Shown here one piece after another: positions 36,183 to 44,415 of a DNA stretch of 64,000 bases (the first letter of the stretch is position 1; each line of letters starts with the position of its first letter). The notes below the pieces were generated by a model. That model did no database searches. It was not told the DNA's origin and saw only the letters and a list, made by a program, of their open reading frames with translations. Position numbers and translations under genes: made by a program. The DNA comes from Vagococcus acidifermentans (GTDB lineage Bacteria > Bacillota > Bacilli > Lactobacillales > Vagococcaceae), in the NCBI RefSeq assembly GCF_003987655.1, contig NZ_NGKC01000010.1:62001-126000 (forward strand), written 5' to 3'.

Positions 36183-38198
36183 GTGAAACGAAAGAAATTT
36201 TCAGGGTTAATGTTACTTTTGCTGGTGACTTTAGGAGTATCGGCATGCGAAAAAACGTCACAACCAGCTGATACGACGGAAAAAAGTTCCAAAAAGGCAG
36301 AGACTGTCAATTTAAAAGATGATTTTTATGGCAGTGTCAACCAGGAGTGGCTGGCCGAGACCAAAATCGATGAGGATAAACCGGTGAATGCATTCACTGA
36401 AATATCAGAAAAGATTTCAGATTCGCTGGCTAAAGATTTTGACAAAATGCTGTCAGGTGAACTTGAGCCAAGCACGCCAGACGTCCAAAAATTTCTGACT
36501 TTTTATGAAATGATGCTAGACACGGATAGAAGAAACAAAGAAGGTGCAGAACCGGTTCTTCCATACTTGGAAACAGTTGACAAACTGTCGTCACTAGAGG
36601 ATTTAAGCCAGTCATTTGGCGAATTGACAATCAGTAATTACTCATTGCCAATTAACTTAACTGTGATGACAGATATGAAAGACTCCGAAAAGAAATTGCT
36701 GGTTGTCGACACGCCATCAATACTGCTGTCGGATAAAAGTTATTACGAAGAAGACAGTAAAGAAGGCAAAAAAGAGCGTGACGAGAACAGAGAAACATTT
36801 ACCAACTTGCTGCTGGCAGTCGGCAAGACGAAAAAAGAAGCAGCGACCATGGTCGACAATTACTTTGCGTTCGATTCACTGATTGCTCGTTACTCGCAAA
36901 CAACCGAAGAAAAATCTGATTTTATCAATTTGTATAATCCGTCTTCGTTTGATGAAACAAAAGCCGCTGTTAAAGGTATTGACTTGAGCAAGGCTGCTCA
37001 AGATGTAATCGGTGTTGTCCCGGATACAATCAATGTCGTGAATCCAGTATATCTGGAACACATTAATGAGATTATTAATGAAGAAAATTTTGCAAGTATG
37101 AAAGACTGGATGTATATTGATATGTTGTCAGATGCATCTGAATACCTTTCCGAAGACATCGCAAACGGCAGCAGCAAAGATGATGCGGATAAGAAAAAAT
37201 CGTCCGAAGAGAGCAAGGCAGAGACTAAAAAAGCAGCATACGACACAGCCAGCGAATTGTTTGCTGATGCTATCGGGCAATACTATGGTCAAACGTACTT
37301 AGGAAGCGACGCCAAAAATGATGTCATTCAGATGACGGAAAACATTATTGACGAATACAAAGTCAAGATTCAGAATTCTGCTTGGATGTCGGATGAGACG
37401 AAGAAAACTGCACTGAAAAAATTAGATAAGATAACGATACTGATCGGGTATCCGGAAGCTTTGCCGAATTACTACAATGATATTACCATTGACACTCAAA
37501 AGAGTATTTTTGATAATTGGTTTGCATTCAAGCAAAAACAAACTGAAGAAGTGTTTGCTAAATATTCAACTGCGGGCGGCAAAGGAGAATGGGAAATCCC
37601 GGCTCATCAGGTCAACGCGTTTTATTATCCGCAAAACAACTCGATTTGTTTCCCTGCTTCCATATTGCAAGCGCCGTTTTATGATGCCAAGCGTACAGTC
37701 AGCCAAAATTATGGCGGTATCGGAACGGTCATTGCGCATGAATTGTCACATGCGCTTGATCCGAACGGGGCTAAGTTTGACGAAAACGGCAACCTGAAAG
37801 ACTGGTGGACTGAAGAGGATTATGCTGAATTTGAAAAAAGAACCAACGCTTTTGTCAAGCAGTTTGACGGATTGAAATTTGCCGGCGGAAAAGTGAACGG
37901 AAAACAAACAGTAGGCGAAAACATGGCGGATTCTTCAGGTATTTCGGTTTCGTTGGAAACATTGAAAAAAGAAGAAGATGCAGACTTGGAAGAATTCTTT
38001 ACTGCTTTAGGTGGTATTTGGCGTGAGAAATCAACCACTGAGATCAAAAAACAATTATTATTAATTGACAACCATGCGCCAAGTAAGCTGAGAACCAATA
38101 TTCAACTATCCAACTTGGATGATTTTTATGAAACGTTTGATATCCAAGAGGGAGACAAGATGTACTTGCCGCCTGAAGAGAGACTTTCGGTCTGGTAA
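36183..38198 (+). CDS. pepO: Lipoprotein M13 metalloendopeptidase (PepO/neprilysin family)
   Basis: A 671-residue zinc peptidase. It starts with a lipoprotein signal (GLMLLLLVTLGVSAC, lipobox Cys22), unlike many cytoplasmic lactic PepO enzymes, so it should be anchored outside the membrane. Zinc motif HELSH at 519-523 with downstream GENMADSSG, and the family NAFYYPQNNSICFPASIL block. A Lys/Ser/Glu-rich insert (about 335-350) is unusual. GTG at 36183 is chosen because GGAGG is 8 nt upstream; ATG 36168 overlaps that site. Likely degrades small peptides at the surface. Confidence 0.93.
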   Translation: MKRKKFSGLMLLLLVTLGVSACEKTSQPADTTEKSSKKAETVNLKDDFYGSVNQEWLAETKIDEDKPVNAFTEISEKISDSLAKDFDKMLSGELEPSTPDVQKFLTFYEMMLDTDRRNKEGAEPVLPYLETVDKLSSLEDLSQSFGELTISNYSLPINLTVMTDMKDSEKKLLVVDTPSILLSDKSYYEEDSKEGKKERDENRETFTNLLLAVGKTKKEAATMVDNYFAFDSLIARYSQTTEEKSDFINLYNPSSFDETKAAVKGIDLSKAAQDVIGVVPDTINVVNPVYLEHINEIINEENFASMKDWMYIDMLSDASEYLSEDIANGSSKDDADKKKSSEESKAETKKAAYDTASELFADAIGQYYGQTYLGSDAKNDVIQMTENIIDEYKVKIQNSAWMSDETKKTALKKLDKITILIGYPEALPNYYNDITIDTQKSIFDNWFAFKQKQTEEVFAKYSTAGGKGEWEIPAHQVNAFYYPQNNSICFPASILQAPFYDAKRTVSQNYGGIGTVIAHELSHALDPNGAKFDENGNLKDWWTEEDYAEFEKRTNAFVKQFDGLKFAGGKVNGKQTVGENMADSSGISVSLETLKKEEDADLEEFFTALGGIWREKSTTEIKKQLLLIDNHAPSKLRTNIQLSNLDDFYETFDIQEGDKMYLPPEERLSVW

Positions 38199-38252
38199 TT
38201 TGTCTAAAATAGCCATGAAACCGGCTAAGCAGTTACTGACTAATCAAGATTT

Positions 38253-38319
38253 GAAGAACACAGCGTTCGCTAAAAGATGATTCTTTAGCGGATGCTGTGT
38301 TCTTCTGTCGGTTTTTATC
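38253..38319 (+). terminator. pepO terminator
   Basis: GAAGAACACAGC (38253-38264) with GCTGTGTTCTTC (38294-38305), inner CGCTAAAG/CTTTAGCG, then GTTTTT. Confidence 0.85.
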
Positions 38320-38338
38320 AATCGGCGGCAGTTATAAA

Positions 38339-38365
38339 AAGCGTACAGGTTTAACCTGTACGCTT
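38339..38365 (-). terminator. Terminator overlapping the end of the zinc-ribbon gene
   Basis: AAGCGTACAGGTT (38339-38351) and AACCTGTACGCTT (38353-38365) are a perfect inverted repeat that includes the stop codon of the minus-strand gene; T-run follows on the minus strand. Confidence 0.8.
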
Positions 38366-38590
38366 GCGCTTTTTTGTAATTGTTTTTTGACAATGAGGAC
38401 AGACAAAAGTTGCGTAGTTTCCAGAAATTGTTCCTAGGACTTCATGAGGCTCTGGTTCTGTCTTGGAATTGGCGATATGGTCATCAGCACTGGGAGACCC
38501 GGAAGCAACGGTTGGTGGTTCGAAAGTAACACCTGTGAACTGTTTGCGGCAAGAGCAGCGAATGACATAATTCATTTTGTCATTTTCCAT
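38351..38590 (-). CDS. Small zinc-ribbon-like protein of unknown function
   Basis: A 79-residue protein with two cysteine knuckles, RCSCRKQF (about 11-18) and VCPHCQK (about 63-69), and a low-complexity middle rich in Pro/Glu/Ser. A C-x-C...C-x2-C arrangement suggests one bound zinc. A good ribosome binding site (GGAGAGGTGAT) lies 4 nt before the ATG, so it is likely real. I do not recognise a family. Confidence 0.7.
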   Translation of the reverse strand: MENDKMNYVIRCSCRKQFTGVTFEPPTVASGSPSADDHIANSKTEPEPHEVLGTISGNYATFVCPHCQKTITKKRKRTG

Positions 38591-38681
38591 CAGATCACCT
38601 CTCCAAGTTCCATTATACGTGAATCAAGATGAAAAACAAACTATATCGTGCAAAAAATATACGTGGCAATAAGTAATAAAA

Positions 38682-38728
38682 GACCCCACTAATGGGGCTT
38701 AGTTTCCTTAAGCTCATTAGTGGAGTCT
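38682..38728 (-). terminator. Likely terminator of the gut PTS operon
   Basis: GACCCCACTAATG-GGCTTA pairs with TAAG-CTCATTAGTGGAGTC; on the minus strand the stem runs into CTTTTATTA. It lies ~100 nt past the IIBC stop, beyond the intron remnant. Confidence 0.65.
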
Positions 38729-38743
38729 GTTTACACAAGATAC

Positions 38744-38823
38744 TGAACCGCCGTGTACGGAACCGTACGCACGGTGGTGTGAGAGGTCGGGAAGTGAAAT
38801 AATCACTTACCTTATACTCGATT
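38744..38823 (+). mobile_element. Group II intron remnant (domains V and VI only)
   Basis: A domain V hairpin is read: 9-bp ACCGCCGTG (38747-38755)/CACGGTGGT (about 38770-38778), 2-nt CG bulge, 4-bp TACG/CGTA and a GAAC tetraloop, about 34 nt in all, then GTGAGAGGTCGGG. A domain VI-like stem (AAGTGA/TCACTT) follows and the run ends TATACTCGATT, the usual 3' end of this intron type in Firmicutes. No reverse transcriptase or upstream domains are present. It sits between the gut operon's last gene and its terminator. Confidence 0.7.
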
Positions 38824-38826
38824 ATT

Positions 38827-39828
38827 TTAATACATGCCTAAACTAAATACCCAGGCAATCAAAACGGACACCGGCCCGGTCAGCAGTCTGGAAAACAGAA
38901 CAGCGGGCACCCCCACTTCGACTGTATATGGCTCAGCTTCAGCAAGAGTTAGTCCAACGGGAACAAAATCCGCACCGGCCTGTGAGTTGATGGCAAATAA
39001 TGCCGGCAAAGCCATTGCTGGTGGAATCGTGCCTTTTCCAATCTCAACACCTAGCAATACACCGACAACTTGCGCAATAACAGCTCCTGGCCCAAGAACT
39101 GGTGAGAGTATTGGGATTGAGCAGATAACGGATAGAATAATCAAGCCGATAATATTACCTGATAGCGGCTTAACAGCCGCGGCAATAGCATTGCCAATGC
39201 CTGTGTAATTAATCAATCCGACCAGCATACTGACAAATGCCATGAATGGCAGAATGTTTTTAATTACCATGTCGATGGTATCGCGCCCGGCCTGATAAAA
39301 AATACCTACCACATTACCAACAGATCGGCCAATTCGATTAATTATCCCTAATAAACCTTTTTTCTCCTCAACAGGTTCAGTTGTTTCTGCTGTTGGCGTT
39401 TTCTCTTTCTTAACAGGTTCTTCTGAAGCGGCAGAGACTTCAGGTTTGATAACACCTGTTGCATCAGCTATTTGAACATTATCCACAGTAACACCAGAGA
39501 CAAAATTCTTTTCGTTGATGAATTTCATCAGCGGACCGGATGGTGTCGTTGAATGAAGATTGACTGTCATCACGTCTAGCTTCGGATAAACGCCGCATCT
39601 TGCTGTTCCGCCACAGTCGATGACAGCACAAATCATTTCCTCCGGGTCGACTTTTTCATTAAATCCGTCTTTTGCCTGTACACCTAACGCATCAGCTATT
39701 TTTTTTGCTACCGGATGTATGCCGCCCCCGGTCACTGATGCGACAATTTGTTTTTTACCGGAAGGAGCAAGTGTTAAAGGCCCGCCCCAACCTTTAGTTC
39801 CTTTAGATACAATGACTGATTTTGCCAT
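38827..39828 (-). CDS. gutE: PTS glucitol/sorbitol-family EIIBC component
   Basis: A 333-residue membrane PTS subunit. The IIB part (1-~125) carries the phospho-cysteine region with C72 and C78 in [15 protein letters not shown]; a Thr/Glu/Pro-rich linker (about 130-155) leads to the IIC2 membrane domain with about five helices ([30 protein letters not shown]). It phosphorylates the incoming polyol with IIC and IIA. The family name is glucitol, but no sorbitol-6-P dehydrogenase is nearby, so the substrate may differ. Third gene of gutM-gutA-gutE. Confidence 0.93.
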   Translation of the reverse strand: MAKSVIVSKGTKGWGGPLTLAPSGKKQIVASVTGGGIHPVAKKIADALGVQAKDGFNEKVDPEEMICAVIDCGGTARCGVYPKLDVMTVNLHSTTPSGPLMKFINEKNFVSGVTVDNVQIADATGVIKPEVSAASEEPVKKEKTPTAETTEPVEEKKGLLGIINRIGRSVGNVVGIFYQAGRDTIDMVIKNILPFMAFVSMLVGLINYTGIGNAIAAAVKPLSGNIIGLIILSVICSIPILSPVLGPGAVIAQVVGVLLGVEIGKGTIPPAMALPALFAINSQAGADFVPVGLTLAEAEPYTVEVGVPAVLFSRLLTGPVSVLIAWVFSLGMY

Positions 39829-39846
39829 TTATTTTCTCTCCTAACT

Positions 39847-40371
39847 TTATGAGTTGTTTTGTTCTTTCCACATGATTTTTGTCAGCATCTCAGTGCAGAT
39901 ACCGCGAATTAAAATGACGATTAAACCGACAATGAAATATCTGACAGCCAGCGGCATAACGGACAGCCCCAATGTCGTGAGTCCAGAGGAGATGCCTGTC
40001 CAAACAAACAGTTCGCCGGCATTGGCGTGAGGAAACAGCCCGGTTATCGGGTGGACAAAAGAAACGGCCGCATCATAAAATGCCGGCTTTTGTTTTTCCT
40101 CGAGAAAGCGTCCGAATGAGTAACACATCGGGTTGGTAAGAAAGAACACTGCAAGTAATGGAAAGACCGAGTAACGTAAAATAATGTTTTTAGTGGAGAA
40201 TTGAGCGAACCGAGTGACACGCTCCTCACCAATTAAATTTATAAGAGCGTTTACAAAAGTCAACAAGACAATTAACGTTGGCAGAATACCGGTAATCAGG
40301 CCAACGAGATTCTCGCCTCCTGCATTAAAAATACCAATGAAGTTTTCCGCTAGTTTAACTAAGAAATCCAT
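39847..40371 (-). CDS. gutA: PTS glucitol/sorbitol-family EIIC component
   Basis: A 174-residue integral membrane protein, the substrate channel of the Gut-type PTS. Hydrophobic helices include VGLITGILPTLIVLLTFV and YFIVGLIVILIRGI; the signature LTNPMCYSFGRFLEE and GLFPHANAGELFVW are intact. Its ribosome binding site GGAGGG lies in the last codons of gutM, and 18 nt separate it from the EIIBC gene. Confidence 0.93.
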   Translation of the reverse strand: MDFLVKLAENFIGIFNAGGENLVGLITGILPTLIVLLTFVNALINLIGEERVTRFAQFSTKNIILRYSVFPLLAVFFLTNPMCYSFGRFLEEKQKPAFYDAAVSFVHPITGLFPHANAGELFVWTGISSGLTTLGLSVMPLAVRYFIVGLIVILIRGICTEMLTKIMWKEQNNS

Positions 40372-40375
40372 GTTC

Positions 40376-40765
40376 CTATCCCTCCATTTTTAAAAGTTCC
40401 TTATCAATGAGTGTCAACGCTTGATTGAAAGCAGTGATTTGTTGCTTGCCTTTAAGTGATTGCCTGATATCTTCAGCTTTTTTTCCTACAAAACGCTGAT
40501 TTCTTTTAAAGCGGGCAAAAACTGTATAGCCTGACATTTCTTGATAATCAAGAATCACTTTGTTTTCATCGGTGACCAGAAATGTCACTACACCTTTTCC
40601 AACTTTAAATTTTGCTTTTGCTATTCCCACCCCCAAATACCCAGTTTTCATTTTTTTGATTTCATTAAGCACCTCTTTGTAGTTTTTGTGTTGAAAATAA
40701 GAGAGACCTATTTGAAGCAACCAAAATCCAATAAATAAAATCATCAAGCCAGAATAAGTATTAAT
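40376..40765 (-). CDS. gutM: Glucitol operon activator-like protein GutM
   Basis: A small membrane-associated protein (~129 residues): one N-terminal helix (LMILFIGFWLLQIGLSYF) and a GutM domain with TGYLGVGIAKAKFKVGKGV and SGYTVFARFKR. GutM proteins accompany Gut PTS genes and are described as activators. The start is unclear: the frame opens with TTG at 40780, but that codon is part of the GGAGGG site. A start at ATT (40765) has correct spacing; ATG at 40744 would remove the first residues of the helix. I use 40765. Confidence 0.8.
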   Translation of the reverse strand: MNTYSGLMILFIGFWLLQIGLSYFQHKNYKEVLNEIKKMKTGYLGVGIAKAKFKVGKGVVTFLVTDENKVILDYQEMSGYTVFARFKRNQRFVGKKAEDIRQSLKGKQQITAFNQALTLIDKELLKMEG

Positions 40766-40785
40766 GACACATCCCTCCAATAAAA

Positions 40786-40799
40786 AGTAAGCGTTTTAC
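40786..40799. promoter_or_regulatory. cre-like CcpA site in the gut leader
   Basis: On the minus strand GTAAAACGCTTACT matches 12 of 14 positions of TGWAARCGYTWWCW. It lies between the predicted transcription start and gutM, a position typical for CcpA roadblock repression. Confidence 0.6.
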
Positions 40800-40806
40800 A
40801 CTTATC

Positions 40807-40835
40807 ATGATATAAGCCGTCATTTAGAAAGTCAA
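40807..40835 (-). promoter_or_regulatory. Promoter of gutMAE
   Basis: On the minus strand TTGACT (40835-40830), 17 bp, TATCAT (40812-40807). Confidence 0.78.
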
Positions 40836-40856
40836 TAATTTTTGTAAAAAAATACA

Positions 40857-40909
40857 TATTGGAACATATGTTAATTTTGTGAAAGTGTATTGGAATATGT
40901 TTTAATTTA
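40857..40909. promoter_or_regulatory. Direct-repeat regulator sites between the divergent catabolic promoters
   Basis: Two copies of TATTGGAA(C)ATATGTTnnAATTT lie at about 40857-40878 and 40889-40909, centres ~31 bp (three turns) apart. They sit between the -35 boxes of the gutM and oxidoreductase promoters. This suits a shared activator or repressor, most likely the adjacent SorC-family protein. Confidence 0.6.
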
Positions 40910-40939
40910 AGGTTTTTTAACAAAAAGTTGTTCACGAGA

Positions 40940-40968
40940 TTGACATTGGTATAGGCATGAAGTATGAT
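40940..40968 (+). promoter_or_regulatory. Promoter of the oxidoreductase-E1/E2 unit
   Basis: TTGACA (40940-40945), 17 bp, TATGAT (40963-40968). A palindrome TTACATGTAA (40985-40994) within ATCATATGTTACATG lies just after the start point, as an operator would. Confidence 0.85.
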
Positions 40969-41021
40969 TTGTTTGTATCATATGTTACATGTAATAACAA
41001 ATGTTTAAGGAGGTTATTGTC

Positions 41022-42272
41022 GTGACGATTTATCAACAATTGTTAGAAAGACAGAAAGCAAATGATCCGATTAAGGTTGGTGTCATCGGTGCTGGACAGA
41101 TGGGGTTCGGTATGATTGCGCAGATAGCCACGATACCTGGTATGGCCGTTGCGGGTATCAGTGATATCCGACTCGATTATGCACAGGTGGCTGCAGATGC
41201 GTATCGAACAGGATCAGAAAAGAGTAATGATGTTCTTGTCACAACGGATTTCAAGGAAGTTATCCATCATGAGTCAGTTGATGTAGTGGTAGATGCAACA
41301 GGTGTTACCGAAGTAGGTGCGAAAATTGCATTGGAGACATTGATTGCTAAAAAGCAGCTTGTGTTGCTTAATGTTGAGATTGATGTGACAATTGGGCCGC
41401 TAATGCATAAACTGTATCAATCAGCTGGTTTAGTCTATACAGGATCAGATGGTGATGAACCGGCGGCGACTGTCGAATTGTTTGAGTTTGCCAAATCAAT
41501 GGGTATGGAAGTGCTGGTTGCAGGAAAAGGGAAAAACAATAAACTGAGGGTTGATGCGAACCCGTCATCGTGTGAAAAAGAAGCAGCAGAGAAACACATG
41601 GCTCCTCATATGCTGGCAGCATTTCAAGATGGTACTAAAACAATGGCTGAAATGAACTTACTATCCAATGCAATTGGTTTTGTCCCGGACAAAGTCGGCA
41701 TGCACGGAATATCAGGCGATGTGGATTCAGTGATTCAGGATTTAAACTTGAAGGAAAACGGCGGAGTTCTTGAAAAATTTGGTGTGGTTGAATATGTTGA
41801 CGGACTGGCGCCAGGTGTGTTTGTGATTGTCAAGGGACAGAATGAAGGCGTTCGCAATGAACTGAATTATTTGATGAAGAAGGGCGAACGGGATCATCAC
41901 TTGCTGTACCGACCGTTCCACTTGGCCAGTCTCGAAACACCAGTAACTATTGCCAAAGCTGTCTTGCAGCAGGATCATGCCATTGTACCATTGGGTGCTC
42001 CGATTTCGGAGACTGTTGCAGTGACGAAAAAAGACATTGCAGTTGGCGAAAAACTGGACGGCATCGGTGGCTACTGTGTTCGCGGAGTACTTGAAACACA
42101 TAGCGACATGAAGGAAAATGGGCATATTCCGATAGGGTTGATTTCAGGTGAGGTCGTAGCGCGTCGACCGATTAAAGCAGGTACGTTCATAACAGAGGAA
42201 GATGTGACTTTAGATGAATCAACAACTGTCTGGCAGTTGAGGAAACTTCAAGACAGTACATTCGATAAATAA
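41022..42272 (+). CDS. COG4091-type NAD(P) oxidoreductase with SAF domain (DXR-like, DRL family)
   Basis: A 416-residue protein: Rossmann fold with GVIGAGQMG (20-28), homoserine-dehydrogenase-like middle (DVVVDATGVTEVGAK, YTGSDGDEPAATVELFEFA, GKGKNNKLR) and a C-terminal SAF domain (about 335-410; TKKDIAVGEKLDG, KAGTFITEEDVTL). COG4091 includes the Brucella DXR-like protein DRL, which interconverts 1-deoxy-D-xylulose 5-P and 2-C-methyl-D-erythritol 4-P; other members are uncharacterised. Lactobacillales such as enterococci generally make isoprenoids from mevalonate, so a catabolic job is more likely here. GTG at 41022 is chosen (AAGGAGG at 41008-41014). First gene of the plus-strand unit, divergent from the PTS genes. 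Confidence 0.85.
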   Translation: MTIYQQLLERQKANDPIKVGVIGAGQMGFGMIAQIATIPGMAVAGISDIRLDYAQVAADAYRTGSEKSNDVLVTTDFKEVIHHESVDVVVDATGVTEVGAKIALETLIAKKQLVLLNVEIDVTIGPLMHKLYQSAGLVYTGSDGDEPAATVELFEFAKSMGMEVLVAGKGKNNKLRVDANPSSCEKEAAEKHMAPHMLAAFQDGTKTMAEMNLLSNAIGFVPDKVGMHGISGDVDSVIQDLNLKENGGVLEKFGVVEYVDGLAPGVFVIVKGQNEGVRNELNYLMKKGERDHHLLYRPFHLASLETPVTIAKAVLQQDHAIVPLGAPISETVAVTKKDIAVGEKLDGIGGYCVRGVLETHSDMKENGHIPIGLISGEVVARRPIKAGTFITEEDVTLDESTTVWQLRKLQDSTFDK

Positions 42273-42438
42273 AGCTTATTACGGATGGGGGTTTCATTCA
42301 ACCATTCATTAGCGGCCTGTTACACCGCCCCAAGTTGTACTTCCTGCGCGTTTTTTAGTAATATTTAGGAGAAGCATTTTGCTGTTTGCAGGAAAGGGCA
42401 ATTGGTCGTGCAGCAGAGACAATGAAAGGAAGAATACC
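42273..42438 (+). other. Gap between the oxidoreductase and the SorC regulator
   Basis: 166 bp without a gene or a clear terminator. An AGGAG at about 42368-42372 precedes no useful start codon except one that would add 20 poorly supported residues to the regulator. No convincing promoter seen. Confidence 0.35.
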
Positions 42439-43392
42439 ATGAGTTATTCACAAGATATGAGATTATTAGCGAATATTGCAACCAGATACTATGAAGACGG
42501 TGCAAAACAGTCGGATATCGCTAAAGAATTCAATATTAGCCGTTCGCTGGTATCAAAATATTTAACTAAAGCGAGAGAAATCGGGCTTGTTGAAATTATT
42601 ATTCATGATGAAATGATCCATCCGTATAAACACATTGAGGACAAAATAAAACGGAAATATAATCTCGAAGAAGTTATTTGTGTCGCTCCAACGGAAGAAG
42701 AGCGGTTAAAGAAAAAGTTGGGAACGACTGCAGCAAAATACTTATCTCGAATCATCCAGCCGAATCAGACAATCGGGGTGTCTGCCGGGACGACTGTCCA
42801 TGAGGCTGCGGAAAACTTTTTTTCGAAGACCAAATCAGATAATGTGACGTTTATTCCGCTTGTTGGCGGTTTGGGGCAGCAGCACAGTGATATTCAAGCC
42901 AATGTTGTTTGCCAGATTTTTGCCAAAAACGGCCGTGCAAATGCAGTAGAGTTGCATGCCCCAATCACGGTAGACTCCTTAGAGGCTAAAAAAGTATTCA
43001 TGGAACAGTCATTTATCAAAAAAGTATTTGAGCAGGCTAGACAGGTCGACATTGCGATTGTCGGTGTGGGGGGACTTCCTGTGTATTCCACGATGACCAA
43101 AGCCTATCTTTCTGAAAAAACAAGTGAACTGGCGAAGGATATTGAGAGAGAAGATATCGTAGGTGATATTTGCTACAATTTTATTGATGAAAACGGCGCA
43201 TTGGTCGATTGTCTGTGGAATGAACGTGTCATGTCCATTTCATTGGCTGATTTGGCTAAAATCCCGAAAGTTATCGGCGTCTGCGGCGGGAAAGATAAAG
43301 TTGAAAGTATTCATGCAATCATTAACGGCGGACTCATTAACACGCTCATCACGGATGAAACGACAGGTAAAATGCTTCTTGACTTTATTTAG
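42439..43392 (+). CDS. SorC/DeoR-type sugar-binding transcriptional regulator 1
   Basis: A 317-residue regulator with an N-terminal HTH (about 7-50; RYYEDGAKQSDIAKEFNISRSLVSKYL) and a SorC-type sugar-phosphate-binding domain (GVSAGTTVHEAAEN, PLVGGLGQQ, VGVGG, GDICYNFIDENG, GVCGGKDKVESI). Its placement inside the catabolic operon and the repeats at 40857-40909 suggest it controls the PTS and E1/E2 genes in response to a phosphorylated intermediate. ATG at 42439 follows AAAGGAAG. Confidence 0.9.
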   Translation: MSYSQDMRLLANIATRYYEDGAKQSDIAKEFNISRSLVSKYLTKAREIGLVEIIIHDEMIHPYKHIEDKIKRKYNLEEVICVAPTEEERLKKKLGTTAAKYLSRIIQPNQTIGVSAGTTVHEAAENFFSKTKSDNVTFIPLVGGLGQQHSDIQANVVCQIFAKNGRANAVELHAPITVDSLEAKKVFMEQSFIKKVFEQARQVDIAIVGVGGLPVYSTMTKAYLSEKTSELAKDIEREDIVGDICYNFIDENGALVDCLWNERVMSISLADLAKIPKVIGVCGGKDKVESIHAIINGGLINTLITDETTGKMLLDFI

Positions 43393-43410
43393 TCTGTTAA
43401 AGGAGTGTAT

Positions 43411-44403
43411 ATGATGAAGATGTCGATACCAAATCGTGCGCAATTATCCGATGAAGAATTAATAAAAATTTTTCGCACGATGTGGGAAATTCGTTATTTT
43501 GATGAAAAGGTTGACCAACTGTTTGCCAAAGGCCTGATACATGGTACGACGCACTTAGCGGTAGGTCAAGAGGCGACAGCAGCCGGCAGTGGTGCTGTTT
43601 TAAGAAAAACAGACTGGATTACCGCGACACATAGAGGGCATGGTCAAACCATTGCTAAAGGAACGGATATCAATGCAATGATGGCTGAATTATTTGGACG
43701 GACGACCGGCACGAATAAAGGAAAAGGCGGCTCAATGCATATTGCTGATTTGGATACAGGCAATTTGGGCGCGAATGGTATCGTTGGCGGCGGTTTTCCG
43801 ATTGCAACAGGTGCTGCTTTGACAGCAAAGATGAAGGGAACAGACACCGTAACGGTGAGTTATGGCGGAGACGGTGCCACTAACGAAGGCAGTTTCCATG
43901 AGTCCATCAATCTGGCATCGGTTTGGGACTTGCCTGTTATTTTCTTTATTGAAAACAATCAGTATGGGATGAGCGGTTCTGTTAAAAAGATGACGAATGT
44001 GGAAAATATTTCCGATAGGGCAAAAGCATATGGTATTCCGGGAGTGACAATTAACGGCAATGACATTATGGCTGTTATTGACACGACATGGGAAGCGGTT
44101 GAACGTGCGCGTGCAGGTGAAGGACCGACTTTAATTGAAGCGCTCACGTATCGTTGGAAAGGACATTCCAAGTCGGATGCTAAGAAGTATCGGACAAAAG
44201 AAGAAGAGGCTGATTGGCGGACTAATCGTGATCCCATCAAACTAGCAAAAGAACGGTTTATTGATGCGGGCATCTTGACTGAGGAAGAATCTGAATCCAT
44301 CAGATTAGCGGCAAAACAGAAAATTGAAGATGCCGTAACATATGCAAAAGCCAGTCCGATGCCGGAACTGGATACGCTGTATGAGAATGTGTATGCGGAT
44401 TAG
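43411..44403 (+). CDS. acoA: Acetoin/2-oxoacid dehydrogenase E1 alpha-like subunit
   Basis: A 330-residue ThDP-dependent subunit, closest in style to AcoA of acetoin dehydrogenases: GTTHLAVGQEATAAG, GGSMHIAD, GANGIVGGGFPIATGAAL, and the ThDP/Mg motif GGDGATNEGSFHE...IENNQYGMS (about 155-195). It forms an alpha2beta2 E1 with the next gene and passes an acyl unit to lipoyl-E2. Acetoin-type E1 cleaves a methyl-ketol rather than decarboxylating pyruvate. No pyruvate/acetoin transport gene is nearby; the PTS genes suggest a phosphorylated substrate. ATGs at 43411/43414 both fit AGGAG. Confidence 0.88.
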   Translation: MMKMSIPNRAQLSDEELIKIFRTMWEIRYFDEKVDQLFAKGLIHGTTHLAVGQEATAAGSGAVLRKTDWITATHRGHGQTIAKGTDINAMMAELFGRTTGTNKGKGGSMHIADLDTGNLGANGIVGGGFPIATGAALTAKMKGTDTVTVSYGGDGATNEGSFHESINLASVWDLPVIFFIENNQYGMSGSVKKMTNVENISDRAKAYGIPGVTINGNDIMAVIDTTWEAVERARAGEGPTLIEALTYRWKGHSKSDAKKYRTKEEEADWRTNRDPIKLAKERFIDAGILTEEESESIRLAAKQKIEDAVTYAKASPMPELDTLYENVYAD

Positions 44404-44415
44404 GAGGAATACCCG

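Noticed and set aside
38682-38823. Possible riboswitch or small RNA upstream of the minus-strand zinc-ribbon gene
   Set aside because: The left half is a minus-strand terminator and the right half matches group II intron domains V/VI.
39479-39487. Perfect DnaA-box 9-mer in the gut EIIBC gene
   Set aside because: A single isolated copy, expected by chance in a window this size.
38827-40780. Plain sorbitol catabolic operon
   Set aside because: No sorbitol-6-phosphate dehydrogenase or GutR-type regulator is present; the partner genes point to another polyol.
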